A DNA stretch of 32,561 bases from an uncultured Actinomycetes bacterium (GTDB lineage: Bacteria; Actinomycetota; Actinomycetes; Nanopelagicales; Nanopelagicaceae): positions 1 through 32,561 of the forward strand of contig CAIJYZ010000042.1 of assembly GCA_903825015.1 (NCBI GenBank). Reading direction: 5' to 3'. Shown in pieces: positions 9,812 to 20,175 of this stretch. Each line of letters opens with the position of its first letter. Position 1 is the first letter of the stretch. A model generated the notes under the pieces. That model was not told the origin of the DNA, made no database searches, and was given only the letters and a program-made list of their open reading frames with translations. A program made the position numbers and the translations under genes.

Positions 9812-10756
9812 TTGCAAAAAATAGTTGCACTTGGGGGAGGACATGGTTTAGCGGCGACCCTGTCTGCGCTTCGACAGCTGACAAATGAAATTACTGCAGT
9901 TGTTACTGTTGCCGACAATGGCGGATCAAGTGGCCGTTTGAGGGAAGAGTTTCCAATACTTCCACCGGGTGATTTGCGTATGGCGTTAGCGGCCCTTTGC
10001 GCCGATGATGAATGGGGCCGAACATGGGCCAACATCATGCAACATCGATTTGAAAGCGAGGGTTCACTTAACGGCCATGCAATGGGCAATCTTTTACTTG
10101 CTTCTCTGTGGAATGAGAATGAAGATCCTGTAGTAGGGCTCGATCGAGTTGGACAACTTTTAAAAGTTATCGGGCGCGTTCTTCCAATGGCCGCGATTCC
10201 TTTAGATATTGAAGGAACTTTTAATACTTCAACTGGTCGCATAGTCGTTCGCGGACAAAAAGAGGTAGCTACTGCAAAAGGTCGTATCGAATCACTTCGC
10301 GTCATTCCAGAAAATCCTCAAGCTCTGCCAGAGGTATTAACCGCCATTAGGACCGCCGATTGGATAACAATGGGACCTGGTTCATGGTTTTCATCGGTGA
10401 TGCCTCATTTGATGGTCCCAATGCAACAAGATGCTCTGATTCGCACTAAGGCAAAGAAGGTTTTGATCCTTAATCTAGATGCATCTAGTTCAACAACCGG
10501 AGAAGAGTTTGCAGGTTCGACTCCTGAAGAACATCTTGAATTTTTTCATAATTATGCCCCCGATTTAACAATTGACTACTGCCTCGTTGACTCATCAGTG
10601 GTGCGAAACTCAGTTGCCCTAAATGATGCAGCCGCCAAGTTGGGCGGCCGGGTCATAACTACCGATATTCGCAGAGCGCCAGGCAGCGTGCATCACGATG
10701 TCGCAAAATTGACTCTTCATTTGGACCACATCATGGGCCCAAAACTGGTTGGATAA
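9812..10756 (+). CDS. yvcK: Gluconeogenesis / morphogenesis factor YvcK (CofD-like)
   Basis: YvcK/CuvA proteins bind UDP-sugars and support peptidoglycan synthesis and growth on gluconeogenic carbon sources; they share the CofD fold. The 314-residue protein starts [18 protein letters not shown] with the nucleotide-binding Gly-rich loop (8-12), then [15 protein letters not shown] (31-44) and [12 protein letters not shown], followed by the family block NLLLASLW and [15 protein letters not shown]. The start codon is TTG 9812, 3 nt after the rapZ stop; no ATG or GTG lies at a suitable place, and the conserved N-terminus begins only a few residues in. No clear Shine-Dalgarno precedes it, so translation probably depends on coupling to rapZ. 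Confidence 0.95.
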   Translation: MQKIVALGGGHGLAATLSALRQLTNEITAVVTVADNGGSSGRLREEFPILPPGDLRMALAALCADDEWGRTWANIMQHRFESEGSLNGHAMGNLLLASLWNENEDPVVGLDRVGQLLKVIGRVLPMAAIPLDIEGTFNTSTGRIVVRGQKEVATAKGRIESLRVIPENPQALPEVLTAIRTADWITMGPGSWFSSVMPHLMVPMQQDALIRTKAKKVLILNLDASSSTTGEEFAGSTPEEHLEFFHNYAPDLTIDYCLVDSSVVRNSVALNDAAAKLGGRVITTDIRRAPGSVHHDVAKLTLHLDHIMGPKLVG

Positions 10757-10760
10757 GACC

Positions 10761-11738
10761 ATGGCAATGACAGCATCAGTTAAAGACGAACTTAGTCGTA
10801 TCTCAATAACTAAGCCTTGCTGTCGAAAAGCCGAAGTTTCATCTCTTCTTCGTTTCGCCGGCGGCCTACATATTGCAGCTGGAAAGATTTTGATTGAGGT
10901 CGAACTTGATACTTCACAAAGTGCCAGAAGGCTTCGCAAAGATATTGCCGATATTTACGGACATGACTCCGACTTAGCGGTTCTGTCTTCAAGCGGTCTG
11001 CGCAAAGGTTCGCGTTATGTGGTTCGTGTAATTGAAGCTGGTGATTCTCTTGCACGACAGACTGGATTAGTCGATGCAAATGGTCGACCAGTTCGTGGAC
11101 TTCCTCCTCAAGTTGTTTCTGCCGCAATATGCGATTCAGAGGCTGCATGGCGAGGTGCGTTTATAGCTCATGGTTCACTCACCGAACCGGGTCGATCGTC
11201 ATCTCTTGAAATTACTTGCCCCGGACCTGAAGCCGCCCTTGCACTCGTAGGTGCCGCTCGTCGAATGGGAATAGTCGCCAAGGCTCGTGAAGTTCGAGGA
11301 GTCGATCGAGTAGTTATTCGAGATGGTGATGCAATTGGAGTTCTTTTAACACGGTTAGGTGCACATGAATCCGTACTTGCCTGGGAAGAACGACGGATGC
11401 GCCGCGAAGTCCGGGCCACGGCTAATCGACTTGCAAACTTTGACGATGCCAACCTTCGACGCTCGGCGCGAGCGGCAGTAGCTGCTGCTGCCCGAGTCGC
11501 GCGTGCAATGGAGATCCTTGGTCCGACAATCCCAGATCATTTAAAGGAGGCTGGCGAACTGCGCATTAATCACGGCCAAGCATCTCTTGAAGAGCTGGGC
11601 TCTTTGGCCACGCCTCCTATGACAAAGGATGCAATTGCCGGGCGCATACGACGATTACTTGCCATGGCCGATAAACGAGCCTCAGAGTTAGGGATTCCAG
11701 ATACTGAAAGTGGCCTTTCGCCAGATTTGTTGAATTAA
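10761..11738 (+). CDS. whiA: DNA-binding developmental/cell-division regulator WhiA
   Basis: WhiA has a degenerate LAGLIDADG homing-endonuclease fold joined to a C-terminal helix-turn-helix. In Streptomyces it works with WhiB to switch on sporulation septation; in non-sporulating Gram-positives it affects division and chromosome segregation. The 325 residues are very close to the Streptomyces family pattern: N-terminal [26 protein letters not shown], then [13 protein letters not shown], the block [20 protein letters not shown] (about 210-230), and the HTH region [21 protein letters not shown]. The frame is open to a TTG at 10749 inside yvcK, but ATG 10761 gives the familiar [11 protein letters not shown] start. 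It closes the run that begins at coaE. Confidence 0.97.
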   Translation: MAMTASVKDELSRISITKPCCRKAEVSSLLRFAGGLHIAAGKILIEVELDTSQSARRLRKDIADIYGHDSDLAVLSSSGLRKGSRYVVRVIEAGDSLARQTGLVDANGRPVRGLPPQVVSAAICDSEAAWRGAFIAHGSLTEPGRSSSLEITCPGPEAALALVGAARRMGIVAKAREVRGVDRVVIRDGDAIGVLLTRLGAHESVLAWEERRMRREVRATANRLANFDDANLRRSARAAVAAAARVARAMEILGPTIPDHLKEAGELRINHGQASLEELGSLATPPMTKDAIAGRIRRLLAMADKRASELGIPDTESGLSPDLLN

Positions 11739-11795
11739 ACACCTGCGTTACCGAAGAGTTCACGCAATAGCCACTGCTAGCATTACTCCTAAGAC

Positions 11796-12876
<1,081 letters not shown>

Positions 12877-12877
<1 letters not shown>

Positions 12878-14064
12878 TGTCAGATCTTGCAACTATTGAT
12901 GTAGTTGGAAAGCGAGTCTTTCTACGCTGTGATCTCAACGTCCCTTTGAAAGAAGGGGTTATTAAAGATGATGGCCGTATCAAGGCCTCGCTTCCAACTA
13001 TTGAACTGCTACTTGAAAAAGGTGCATCCTTAGTAATCGCTGCTCACTTGGGCCGGCCAAAAGGTGAAGCTAAACCTGAACTTTCATTAGCACCGGTTGC
13101 AAAGCGTCTTGGGGAGCTTTTAGGTCGCGAGATTATCTTTCTTTCAGAAGTAACTGGTTCTGCGGTCACGAAAGCATCTTCTGCTTTGTTGCCCGGACAG
13201 ATACTTCTTCTAGAAAATATTCGATTTAGTGCTGCAGAAACTAGTAAAGAAGAATCTGAACGCGCTGTCCTAGCAGCAGAGTTAGCGAAGTTGGCAGATT
13301 TTTACGTAGGCGATGGTTTTGGTGCAGTCCACCGCAAGCACGCTTCAGTATTTGATCTTCCTAAGCTCTTGCCACATGCTGCAGGAATTTTAGTTGCCGC
13401 CGAAGTTGAGGTTTTGAAGAAACTTACAATCAATCCAGAGCGTCCTTATGGCGTTGTTTTGGGTGGGGCAAAGGTTTCTGACAAGTTAGGTGTTATTGAA
13501 AATCTGTTGGGCAAAGTCGATGTCTTAGCAATTGGTGGCGGAATGGTTTTCACTTTTCTAAAAGCCCAAGGCAAAGAGATTGGTACTTCACTTGTTGAAG
13601 AAGAGATGCTCGACGTAGTTAAGGGCTTAATTGCAAAGGCTGCCGAAAAGGGAGTAAAGCTGGTTCTTCCAACAGATATTGTGGTTGCGCCATCATTTTC
13701 AGCCGATTCACAACCTACTTTGGTTTCAACGGATTCAATTCCTGCAGATCAAATGGGATTAGATATCGGACCAGAGTCTGCCAAGTCATTTGCAGTAGAG
13801 ATTGAAAAATGTAAGACGGTATTTTGGAACGGCCCTATGGGAGTATTTGAGTTTGCTAACTTTGCCGCCGGCACAAAAACAGTTGCCGAAGCTTTAACAA
13901 AGGTCTCTGGAATCTCTGTTGTCGGTGGGGGAGACTCGGCCGCTGCAGTTCGTGCTTTAGGTTTTGCAGATTCTGATTTTGGATATATTTCAACTGGTGG
14001 GGGAGCCTCATTAGAATATTTAGAGGGCAAGGAACTTCCTGGCCTTCAAGCACTTGGCTTATAG
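12877..14064 (+). CDS. pgk: Phosphoglycerate kinase
   Basis: Pgk transfers the acyl phosphate of 1,3-bisphosphoglycerate to ADP, the first ATP-yielding step of glycolysis. The 395-residue protein shows the substrate-binding RCDLNVPL (17-24), DGRIKASLPTI, HLGRP (57-61), the AVHRKHAS segment usual in actinobacteria, then the nucleotide-binding GGAKVSDKLGVIENL and FWNGPMGVFE, and the C-terminal VVGGGDSAAAVR loop. All key motifs are present at normal spacing. The start ATG 12877 uses the final A of the gap stop codon (TAATG), implying translational coupling. tpiA follows after 9 nt. Confidence 0.98.
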
Positions 14065-14073
14065 GGAGTAATA

Positions 14074-14850
14074 ATGCGTAAACCATTAATGGCTGGAAAC
14101 TGGAAGATGAATCTCAATCACCTTGAGGCGATTGCAGTTGCCCAGAAACTGGTTTATTCCCTTGATGACAAAGATTACGACGCAGTTGATGTTGCAATCA
14201 TCCCGCCATTTACAGATATCCGTTCGATCCAAACTCTTATTGATGGCGATCGCTTGCGCTTAACTTATGGTGCGCAGGATCTTTCACCTGAAGCAAGTGG
14301 AGCCTTTACTGGTGACATTGCAGGATCAATGTTGCATAAGTTGGGTTGCACCTACGTTTTAATCGGTCACTCAGAGCGACGTGCAATTCATGCTGAATCC
14401 GATGCGCTGATTAACCGAAAGATTAAGGCAGCACTTGCAAATGAAATTATTCCAATCTTCTGTGTTGGCGAAGAGCTAGCAATCCGCGAATCTGGTGCTC
14501 ATGTAAGTCATGTGATCCGCCAGGTTCGTGCCGGCCTTGAAGGTTTCACCAAGCCAGAACTTAAAAAAATTGTTATCGCTTACGAGCCAGTTTGGGCCAT
14601 CGGTACAGGCAAGGTCGCTACTCCTGAAGATGCTCAAGAGGTCTGTGCGGCTATTCGTGAAGAGATTGAAAATATCGGCTCTGCTGAGATTGCCTCAAAT
14701 ATGCGTATCCTTTATGGCGGTTCAGTAAAATCTTCGAACGTCGCTGAAATCATGAAAAAGGAAGATGTAGATGGAGCCCTAATTGGGGGAGCCAGCCTTG
14801 ATCCTGAGGAATTAGCCAAGATTGTTAAGTTCCACGCGCAATCCGAGTAA
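14074..14850 (+). CDS. tpiA: Triosephosphate isomerase
   Basis: TPI interconverts dihydroxyacetone phosphate and glyceraldehyde-3-phosphate. The 258-residue TIM barrel has MAGNWKMN with the substrate-binding Asn and Lys (N9, K11), the electrophilic His in LIGHSERR (H99), the catalytic Glu in [12 protein letters not shown] (E171) with the mobile loop right after it, and the phosphate-binding [11 protein letters not shown] and GGASLD. ATG 14074 has the Shine-Dalgarno AGGGAG at 14063-14068, overlapping the pgk stop. It is the last gene of the gap-pgk-tpiA operon, and a short hairpin begins on its stop codon. Confidence 0.98.
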   Translation: MRKPLMAGNWKMNLNHLEAIAVAQKLVYSLDDKDYDAVDVAIIPPFTDIRSIQTLIDGDRLRLTYGAQDLSPEASGAFTGDIAGSMLHKLGCTYVLIGHSERRAIHAESDALINRKIKAALANEIIPIFCVGEELAIRESGAHVSHVIRQVRAGLEGFTKPELKKIVIAYEPVWAIGTGKVATPEDAQEVCAAIREEIENIGSAEIASNMRILYGGSVKSSNVAEIMKKEDVDGALIGGASLDPEELAKIVKFHAQSE

Positions 14851-14866
14851 GGCCTAGCCGGCTTTT
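14849..14866 (+). terminator. Candidate short terminator after tpiA
   Basis: AAGGCC (14849-14854, starting in the tpiA stop) can pair with GGCTTT (14860-14865) around a 5-nt loop, with one G-T wobble, followed by T then A. The stem is short and the T run is only four, so it would be a weak terminator. It precedes a promoter-like hexamer for secG. Confidence 0.35.
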
Positions 14867-14871
14867 ACAGG

Positions 14872-14877
14872 TATCCT
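14872..14877 (+). promoter_or_regulatory. Candidate -10 element for secG
   Basis: TATCCT matches TANNNT and is the same hexamer as the one before coaE. The predicted start would leave a ~24-nt leader containing AAGGAG (14893-14898) before GTG 14908. No -35 is recognisable. Low-confidence inference, helped by the terminator-like hairpin just upstream. Confidence 0.35.
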
Positions 14878-14907
14878 TACCCTCTACGAAACAAGGAGTT
14901 CGACAAC

Positions 14908-15135
14908 GTGAAATTAGCTCTATCAATCCTGCTTGTCATTACCAGCGTTCTCATGATTCTTCTCGTCCTTCTGCACAAGGGCAAGGGCAGCGGACTTTCA
15001 GACCTATTTGGTGGTGGAATCTCAACTAACTACGGCGGATCATCTGTTGTAGAAAGAAACCTTGATCGCATCACAATCGTTGTTGGCGGATTGTGGTTCG
15101 CATTTGTCGTTGCCTTGAGTCTTGTACTTAAGTAA
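14908..15135 (+). CDS. secG: Preprotein translocase subunit SecG
   Basis: SecG is the small non-essential subunit of the SecYEG channel. This 75-residue protein has two hydrophobic helices (about residues 3-22 and 52-73) joined by the conserved cytoplasmic loop LLVLLHKGKGSGLSDLFGG, which continues into an SVVERNLDRIT segment; these are family hallmarks. The start is GTG 14908 with Shine-Dalgarno AAGGAG nine bases upstream. The position after tpiA and before rbpA is the common actinobacterial arrangement. Insertion in the inner membrane is inferred from the family. Confidence 0.95.
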   Translation: MKLALSILLVITSVLMILLVLLHKGKGSGLSDLFGGGISTNYGGSSVVERNLDRITIVVGGLWFAFVVALSLVLK

Positions 15136-15179
15136 AACTTTCTGCCCTCTTCATTTTTTTAAGTTAAAAGGAGTAATAC

Positions 15180-15521
15180 ATGGCAAGTGCAATTCGCGGA
15201 AGCCGAGTCGGCGCCGGCCCAATGGGCGAGGCAGAACGCGGTGATTCGATTGCTCGCGCATATGTTTCATATTTCTGTGCCAATGGACATGAAGTCCGTC
15301 CATCGTTTGCAGTAGAAGAAACGGTAGTAATCCCTGCTGAATGGGATTGCCCAAAGTGTGGTTACCCAGCAGGTCGCGATCGCAATAATCCGCCTAGCCC
15401 AGTTAAGAATGAGCCATACAAGACTCACCTTGCCTACGTTAAAGAGCGTCGTACAGATGCCGAAGGTGAAAAGATTTTAGAAGAAGCACTTCGTAAACTT
15501 CGTGGAGATGACGAAGACTAA
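15180..15521 (+). CDS. rbpA: RNA polymerase-binding protein RbpA
   Basis: RbpA is an actinobacteria-specific activator that binds RNA polymerase and group I/II sigma factors and stabilises the open promoter complex. The 113-residue protein has the N-terminal tail MASAIRGSRVGAGPMGE, a core domain with C33, H37, C57 and C60 (YFCANGHE...WDCPKCG; zinc binding is known for some family members), then the basic linker and the sigma-interaction domain EPYKTHLAYVKERRTDAEGE. Length is typical. ATG 15180 is preceded by AAAGGAG at 15168-15174. The stop TAA at 15519 interlocks with the stop of the opposing pgi gene (shared bases 15518-15521). This gene is a strong taxonomic marker for Actinobacteria. Confidence 0.97.
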   Translation: MASAIRGSRVGAGPMGEAERGDSIARAYVSYFCANGHEVRPSFAVEETVVIPAEWDCPKCGYPAGRDRNNPPSPVKNEPYKTHLAYVKERRTDAEGEKILEEALRKLRGDDED

Positions 15522-17047
15522 AGAGCTTTTACCGCATTAAGTAGTTCAGTAATACCCGCACTGCGATTTGTAAGATTGAATCGAAGGAGCGGGTATTTTC
15601 TTGAGGCTAACGCTTTCCCATCGCCCAAAGCTTGTGCAGCCACGAGCGTTTTAAAACCAAAGCTCTGACCAGGAATCGCAATATCAGTATTGCTATCGCC
15701 GGTGATCTGAAGGAAGGCTCCATTTTGTTGGCCACCTTTATGGAACTGACCGGTGGAATGTAGGAAGCGCGGACCCCATCCAAAGGTAACTGGGCGTCCA
15801 ATTTTGTGACTTAACTCGGATCGAATCTGCGCAATAGCCGCGTCATCCTTGCGATCCAAATAAGCCATTACCGCTACATAGCCACCTTCAGGAATTGATT
15901 GAATAAAGCTTTTCAAGGAAATTTCTAGATTTGCTCCTTCGCCAAAAATTTCCACTTCACCCTCTTTGTTTGTAGCGGTGAAAGTTGGAAGCACGCCATT
16001 CCACTCCTTGAGCAAGGATGATGTTGCTTCTTTGGCTTCAGTTACATTGGGTTGATTGAACGGATCGATAGCAAGTGCTGCACCAATCAACGCCGTTACC
16101 CATTCCCAAATAATGAATTGTGAAGCAAGATCTGCGTCAACAACTAGATCGGCAGTTCCTGCATACGCGATAGAGAAAACATTGGGGGAGTCTTCGCTCT
16201 TTTCAATAACGATAGGCAATCTCCCCACTTGATTTTTTCCTGTTGATTCAGCAACCAGCTGTTCTGCCCAATCACTTAAGCCAGGCATATCTGAACCGAA
16301 ATCAGTAAAGGAGAGATACTGCCCTGCGCAATATGCGAGCAAGTAAGCGATATCTACAACAATGTTTGGATCTGCGATAAATGCTGATTTGGAGTCACTG
16401 GCATTATCAAGAAGAACTGAAACATCGACACCGATAAGTGCTGCAGGAACTAATCCAAATGCACTAAGAACGCTAAATCTTCCACCAACATTGGGGTCTG
16501 CATTAATTACTGTGTATCCATCGCTACGTGAAGCTTTATCTAGCGGTGAACCTGGATCGGTAACAATAACGATGTGATCTTGTGGCTTAAGTGATGCATT
16601 AGTGAAAGCTGCTTCAAACAGGGCCCGCTGTGATGCGGTTTCTATAGTTGAACCAGATTTAGAGCTAACTACAACAATCGCTTTTTCGAGATCGCAATCG
16701 AGAGCATGTGCCACGTAATTGGGGTCAGTTGAATCTAGGACAAATAGATTCTTTTTAAAGCTTTGAGCGATAACTTCTGGGCCAAGGGATGATCCACCCA
16801 TTCCGCACAAAATTACAGTTTCCTTATCGCGATGCTTTGCACACAGAGCATCTAGCGCTGGAAGCAGTTCGCGAGAGGTTTCTGGAAGATCGATCCAGTT
16901 CAATCGAAGCGCGGCCTCGGGCTGGGCATCTTGACCCCAGATAGTTGAATCTTTAGTTACTAGGCGTAAATGCGCAGCCAATATCGCTAAATACCGCGGG
17001 TCATTGCGATCGATTTTAGTTAGTGACTTTCCGGTAATTGAAATCAT
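15518..17047 (-). CDS. pgi: Glucose-6-phosphate isomerase
   Basis: Pgi interconverts glucose-6-phosphate and fructose-6-phosphate. The 509-residue protein carries SIS-fold motifs: CGMGGSSLGPEV (81-92), SKSGSTIET (129-137), GGRFSVLS (188-195), AESTGK with the probable catalytic E267, and FHKGGQQNG with H436/K437. It is closer to the isomerase half of the bifunctional transaldolase-isomerase proteins of some bacteria than to E. coli Pgi, judged by pattern only. The start ATG 17047 overlaps the tal stop by four bases (ATGA). Last in the ctaA-tkt-tal-pgi run, it ends tail to tail with rbpA and no terminator is visible between them. Confidence 0.93.
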   Translation of the reverse strand: MISITGKSLTKIDRNDPRYLAILAAHLRLVTKDSTIWGQDAQPEAALRLNWIDLPETSRELLPALDALCAKHRDKETVILCGMGGSSLGPEVIAQSFKKNLFVLDSTDPNYVAHALDCDLEKAIVVVSSKSGSTIETASQRALFEAAFTNASLKPQDHIVIVTDPGSPLDKASRSDGYTVINADPNVGGRFSVLSAFGLVPAALIGVDVSVLLDNASDSKSAFIADPNIVVDIAYLLAYCAGQYLSFTDFGSDMPGLSDWAEQLVAESTGKNQVGRLPIVIEKSEDSPNVFSIAYAGTADLVVDADLASQFIIWEWVTALIGAALAIDPFNQPNVTEAKEATSSLLKEWNGVLPTFTATNKEGEVEIFGEGANLEISLKSFIQSIPEGGYVAVMAYLDRKDDAAIAQIRSELSHKIGRPVTFGWGPRFLHSTGQFHKGGQQNGAFLQITGDSNTDIAIPGQSFGFKTLVAAQALGDGKALASRKYPLLRFNLTNRSAGITELLNAVKAL

Positions 17048-18129
17048 TGTCTTTGCGCTGCCTTTACATTCTCTAGTAGTTCATTCCATGCTTGTGCAAA
17101 TTTCTTTACTCCATCAATTTCTAATTCAGAAGTCACTGTATCCAGTGAGATATTGAGTGCAGACAGAGCTTTGAATACTTCGACGGCGGCCGGGTATTGC
17201 GAAGTAATTGCGTTACCTCTAACTTTTCCATGATCCATAACCGCGTCAAGTGTTGCTTGTGGCATTGTGTTAACTGTTTCGGGGGCGATTAATTCGACAA
17301 CATAGCGAGTGTCATCGTATGCAGGATCCTTAACTCCAGTTGATGCCCACAGTGGGCGCTGTTTAACTGCGCCTCGCTCGACCTGGGTTTGCCATCTTGG
17401 TGAAGAAAATTTCTCTTCAAATAATTGATATGCCAAATGCGCGTTTGCGATTGCTGCCTTACCAAGCAAAGCAGTAGCAGAATCCGACCCATCCTTTTTA
17501 AGAAGTGCGTCGACGGCAGAATCGATGCGACTGACGAAGAATGAGGCTACCGAATGCACATGACCCGGATTAGTTGCTGCTTCAATTCCCCTCATGTACG
17601 CATCGATAACAGCGCCGTAGCGCTTGACTGAAAAAATTAATGTGACATTAACTGATATACCGGCGGCAATGAGCGCAGTAACTGCTGGAAGGCCTTCAAT
17701 GGTTGCCGGAACTTTAATCATCAAATTCGGACGATCAACTATCGCCCACAATTCTTTGCCCGCAGCAATCGTTGCATCAGTCTCATGTGCAAGACGTGGA
17801 TCTACCTCAATACTTACGCGACCATCTACACCCTTTGTGGCAGAGTAAATATCCTTAAATAGGTCACAAGCTGCGCGAACATCATCGGTAGTTAATTTCT
17901 GAACTACTGAATCGACATCGAGGTTTTTCATCGAAGCGATATCTGCAGAATATTCTTCTGCTCCCGCGATCGCAGCTCCAAAAATCGAGGGATTAGTTGT
18001 TACGCCAACAACACCGGAGTGTGCGATTCGAGATGGCAATGAATGCGCATCCGATCCCCTGATTTTTGCCCTTGATAAATCATCAAGCCAGATAGATGTT
18101 CCACCGGCAGCTACATCGGCAACGCTCAT
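17044..18129 (-). CDS. tal: Transaldolase
   Basis: Transaldolase moves a dihydroxyacetone unit between sugar phosphates in the non-oxidative pentose phosphate pathway. The 361-residue protein has the N-terminal SIWLDDLSR, TTNPSIFGAAI (44-54), SIEVDPRLAHET (106-117), and the Schiff-base lysine in NLMIKVPAT (K139), followed by INVTLIFS-type strands. Its length matches the longer actinobacterial form. The start ATG 18129 directly abuts the tkt stop (0 nt gap) and its stop overlaps the pgi start by four bases. tkt-tal is the normal actinobacterial order; zwf and its partners usually come next but are absent here. Confidence 0.96.
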   Translation of the reverse strand: MSVADVAAGGTSIWLDDLSRAKIRGSDAHSLPSRIAHSGVVGVTTNPSIFGAAIAGAEEYSADIASMKNLDVDSVVQKLTTDDVRAACDLFKDIYSATKGVDGRVSIEVDPRLAHETDATIAAGKELWAIVDRPNLMIKVPATIEGLPAVTALIAAGISVNVTLIFSVKRYGAVIDAYMRGIEAATNPGHVHSVASFFVSRIDSAVDALLKKDGSDSATALLGKAAIANAHLAYQLFEEKFSSPRWQTQVERGAVKQRPLWASTGVKDPAYDDTRYVVELIAPETVNTMPQATLDAVMDHGKVRGNAITSQYPAAVEVFKALSALNISLDTVTSELEIDGVKKFAQAWNELLENVKAAQRQ

Positions 18130-20175
18130 TTATAAGGCCGCCGTAATCTTGTTAACAATTGCATCAACCGAGAAGCCAAATTCGTTGAAAAGCCTCTTTG
18201 CATCAGCTGATGCTCCGTAATGCTCAAGGGAGATTGCAATGCCAGCATCACCGATTAGTTCACGCCAACCCTGTGCGATTCCAACTTCAATACTGACCTT
18301 CAATTTAACTGAAGGGGGCAGAACTGAGTCTTTGTAAGCTTGATCTTGTTCGGCAAACCATTCAAGACAGGGAGCGCTTACAACTCTCACTGCAATTCCT
18401 TGCGCAGCCAGTGCCTTTTGAACATCAATAGCAAGTGAAACTTCAGAGCCCGTTGCAATCAAAATCGCTTTAGCATCGGTAGCGTCCTTGAGAACATATG
18501 CTCCCTTGGCGCTGCCCGTTGCAGGAGCACAATCATTGCGATCAAATACGGGTAAGTTTTGGCGCGATAACAATATTCCTGCAGCCCGTCCACGAATAAG
18601 AATTTGCTTCCAGCATTCGGTTACTTCGTTGGCATCACCAGGTCGAATAACATCTAGACCCGGGATAGCGCGAAGGGCTGCAAAGTGTTCGATGGGTTGA
18701 TGGGTAGGACCATCTTCGCCCACACCAATTGAATCGTGCGTCCACACAAATGTTGATGCAACATTCATAAGCGCTGCTAATCGAACTGCGCCACGCATGT
18801 AATCGCTAAAGACAGCGAATGTGCCACCAAATGATCGGCTAAGTCCATGAATTGCAATTCCATTTAGAATTGAACCCATTGCATGTTCTCTAATACCAAA
18901 GTGGATTATGCGACCGTAGGGATTGGCGCCTTTAATTGCACTCGTTGCAGGTAGAAATGATCCACCACCTTCAATACTGGTGTTATTTGATCCAGCAAGA
19001 TCAGCTGAGCCTCCCCAAAACTCAGGCAGTCTCTTTGCGATTGCATTGATTACTTGGCCCGATGCTGCGCGAGTTGCGACATCTTTACCAGGAACAAATA
19101 CTGGAATATCTGCATCCCAACCTACGGGAAGCTCTTTAGTAAGAAGGCGTGCTAACAACGTTGCTTTGTCTGGATTAGCAGATTGCCATAATGCAAATTT
19201 TGAATCCCAATCAGTACGCAACTTTGCGCCTCTTACTTTAACTTGGCGTGCATGTTCCAATACTTCGGCAGGCATTGCAAACTTTTCATCTGGATTTAAT
19301 CCCAGTGCAACTTTAGTTGCTGCAATCTCTTCATCACCAAGGGCTGAACCATGTGAACCAGCGGTACCCTGTGCCTTTGGAGCTGGCCAAGCAATCACTG
19401 ATTTCATACGAATCAAAGTGGGTTTAGTGGTTTCATTTTTTGCTTCAACCATTGCCTTATCTAGTGAAGCCAGATCAACATTTCCATTTGCAGCGGCAGC
19501 AACATCGATTACATGCCACCCGTAAGCACGGTAACGCGCAGATACATCTTCAGTAAATGCATTATGGGTATCGCCTTCAATCGAAATGCGATTGTCATCA
19601 TAAATAACATTGAGTGCGCCTAATTCTTGTGTGCCAGCAAGGGATGATGCCTCTGCACTTACTCCTTCTTGCAAATCTCCATCTGAACAGATAACCCAGA
19701 TACTGTGATCAAAGAGGGAATTACCGGCGGGTGCAGCGGGATCTAGTAATCCACGTTCATAACGTGCTGCCATTGCCATTCCAACAGCGGTTGCAACACC
19801 TTGGCCTAATGGACCAGTTGTCATTTCAACACCAACGGTATGGCCGAACTCAGGGTGACCTGGTGTCAATGAACCCCAAGTACGAAACTCTTGCAGATCT
19901 TTTAGTTCTAATCCATATCCACTTAGAAAAAGTTGAATATATAGAGTTAAAGATGAGTGGCCACATGACAAGATAAAGCGATCTCTGCCAAGCCATTTTG
20001 CATCAGAAGGGTCATGGACTAGATGACGCTGAAATAGGTTATAGGCAACCGGTGCCAAAGACATCGCAGTACCTGGGTGGCCATTGCCAACTTTTTGTAC
20101 CGCATCTGCAGCTAAAGCACGGGCATAAGCCACGGCGCGATCATCTAATTCTGACCATCCTGTAATTGGACTCAT
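18130..20175 (-). CDS. tkt: Transketolase
   Basis: Transketolase shifts two-carbon units between sugar phosphates using thiamine diphosphate. Over 681 residues the protein shows GHPGTAMSLAPVAY (32-45), GPLGQG (121-126), the cofactor/Mg motif SDGDLQEG (164-171) with YDDNRISI (192-199), the catalytic-glutamate segment GVGEDGPTHQPIEH, and the C-terminal domain with ATGSEVSLA. Length is typical. ATG 20175 overlaps the ctaA stop by one base (TAATG), so tkt lies in the same transcript as ctaA. No promoter of its own is evident. The gene is intact. Confidence 0.98.
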   Translation of the reverse strand: MSPITGWSELDDRAVAYARALAADAVQKVGNGHPGTAMSLAPVAYNLFQRHLVHDPSDAKWLGRDRFILSCGHSSLTLYIQLFLSGYGLELKDLQEFRTWGSLTPGHPEFGHTVGVEMTTGPLGQGVATAVGMAMAARYERGLLDPAAPAGNSLFDHSIWVICSDGDLQEGVSAEASSLAGTQELGALNVIYDDNRISIEGDTHNAFTEDVSARYRAYGWHVIDVAAAANGNVDLASLDKAMVEAKNETTKPTLIRMKSVIAWPAPKAQGTAGSHGSALGDEEIAATKVALGLNPDEKFAMPAEVLEHARQVKVRGAKLRTDWDSKFALWQSANPDKATLLARLLTKELPVGWDADIPVFVPGKDVATRAASGQVINAIAKRLPEFWGGSADLAGSNNTSIEGGGSFLPATSAIKGANPYGRIIHFGIREHAMGSILNGIAIHGLSRSFGGTFAVFSDYMRGAVRLAALMNVASTFVWTHDSIGVGEDGPTHQPIEHFAALRAIPGLDVIRPGDANEVTECWKQILIRGRAAGILLSRQNLPVFDRNDCAPATGSAKGAYVLKDATDAKAILIATGSEVSLAIDVQKALAAQGIAVRVVSAPCLEWFAEQDQAYKDSVLPPSVKLKVSIEVGIAQGWRELIGDAGIAISLEHYGASADAKRLFNEFGFSVDAIVNKITAAL

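Noticed and set aside
9784-10305. 173-codon open frame antisense to yvcK
   Set aside because: Composition mirrors the sense gene, no recognisable domain, no ribosome-binding site, and yvcK is unmistakable on the other strand.
15136-15179. Promoter for rbpA (TAAGTT near 15159)
   Set aside because: The hexamer is in a T/A-rich run directly before the Shine-Dalgarno with no -35, and rbpA is only 44 nt from secG, so read-through is as likely.
18923-19525. 200-codon open frame antisense to tkt
   Set aside because: It covers conserved transketolase coding sequence and shows no family resemblance; it is a shadow of codon bias.
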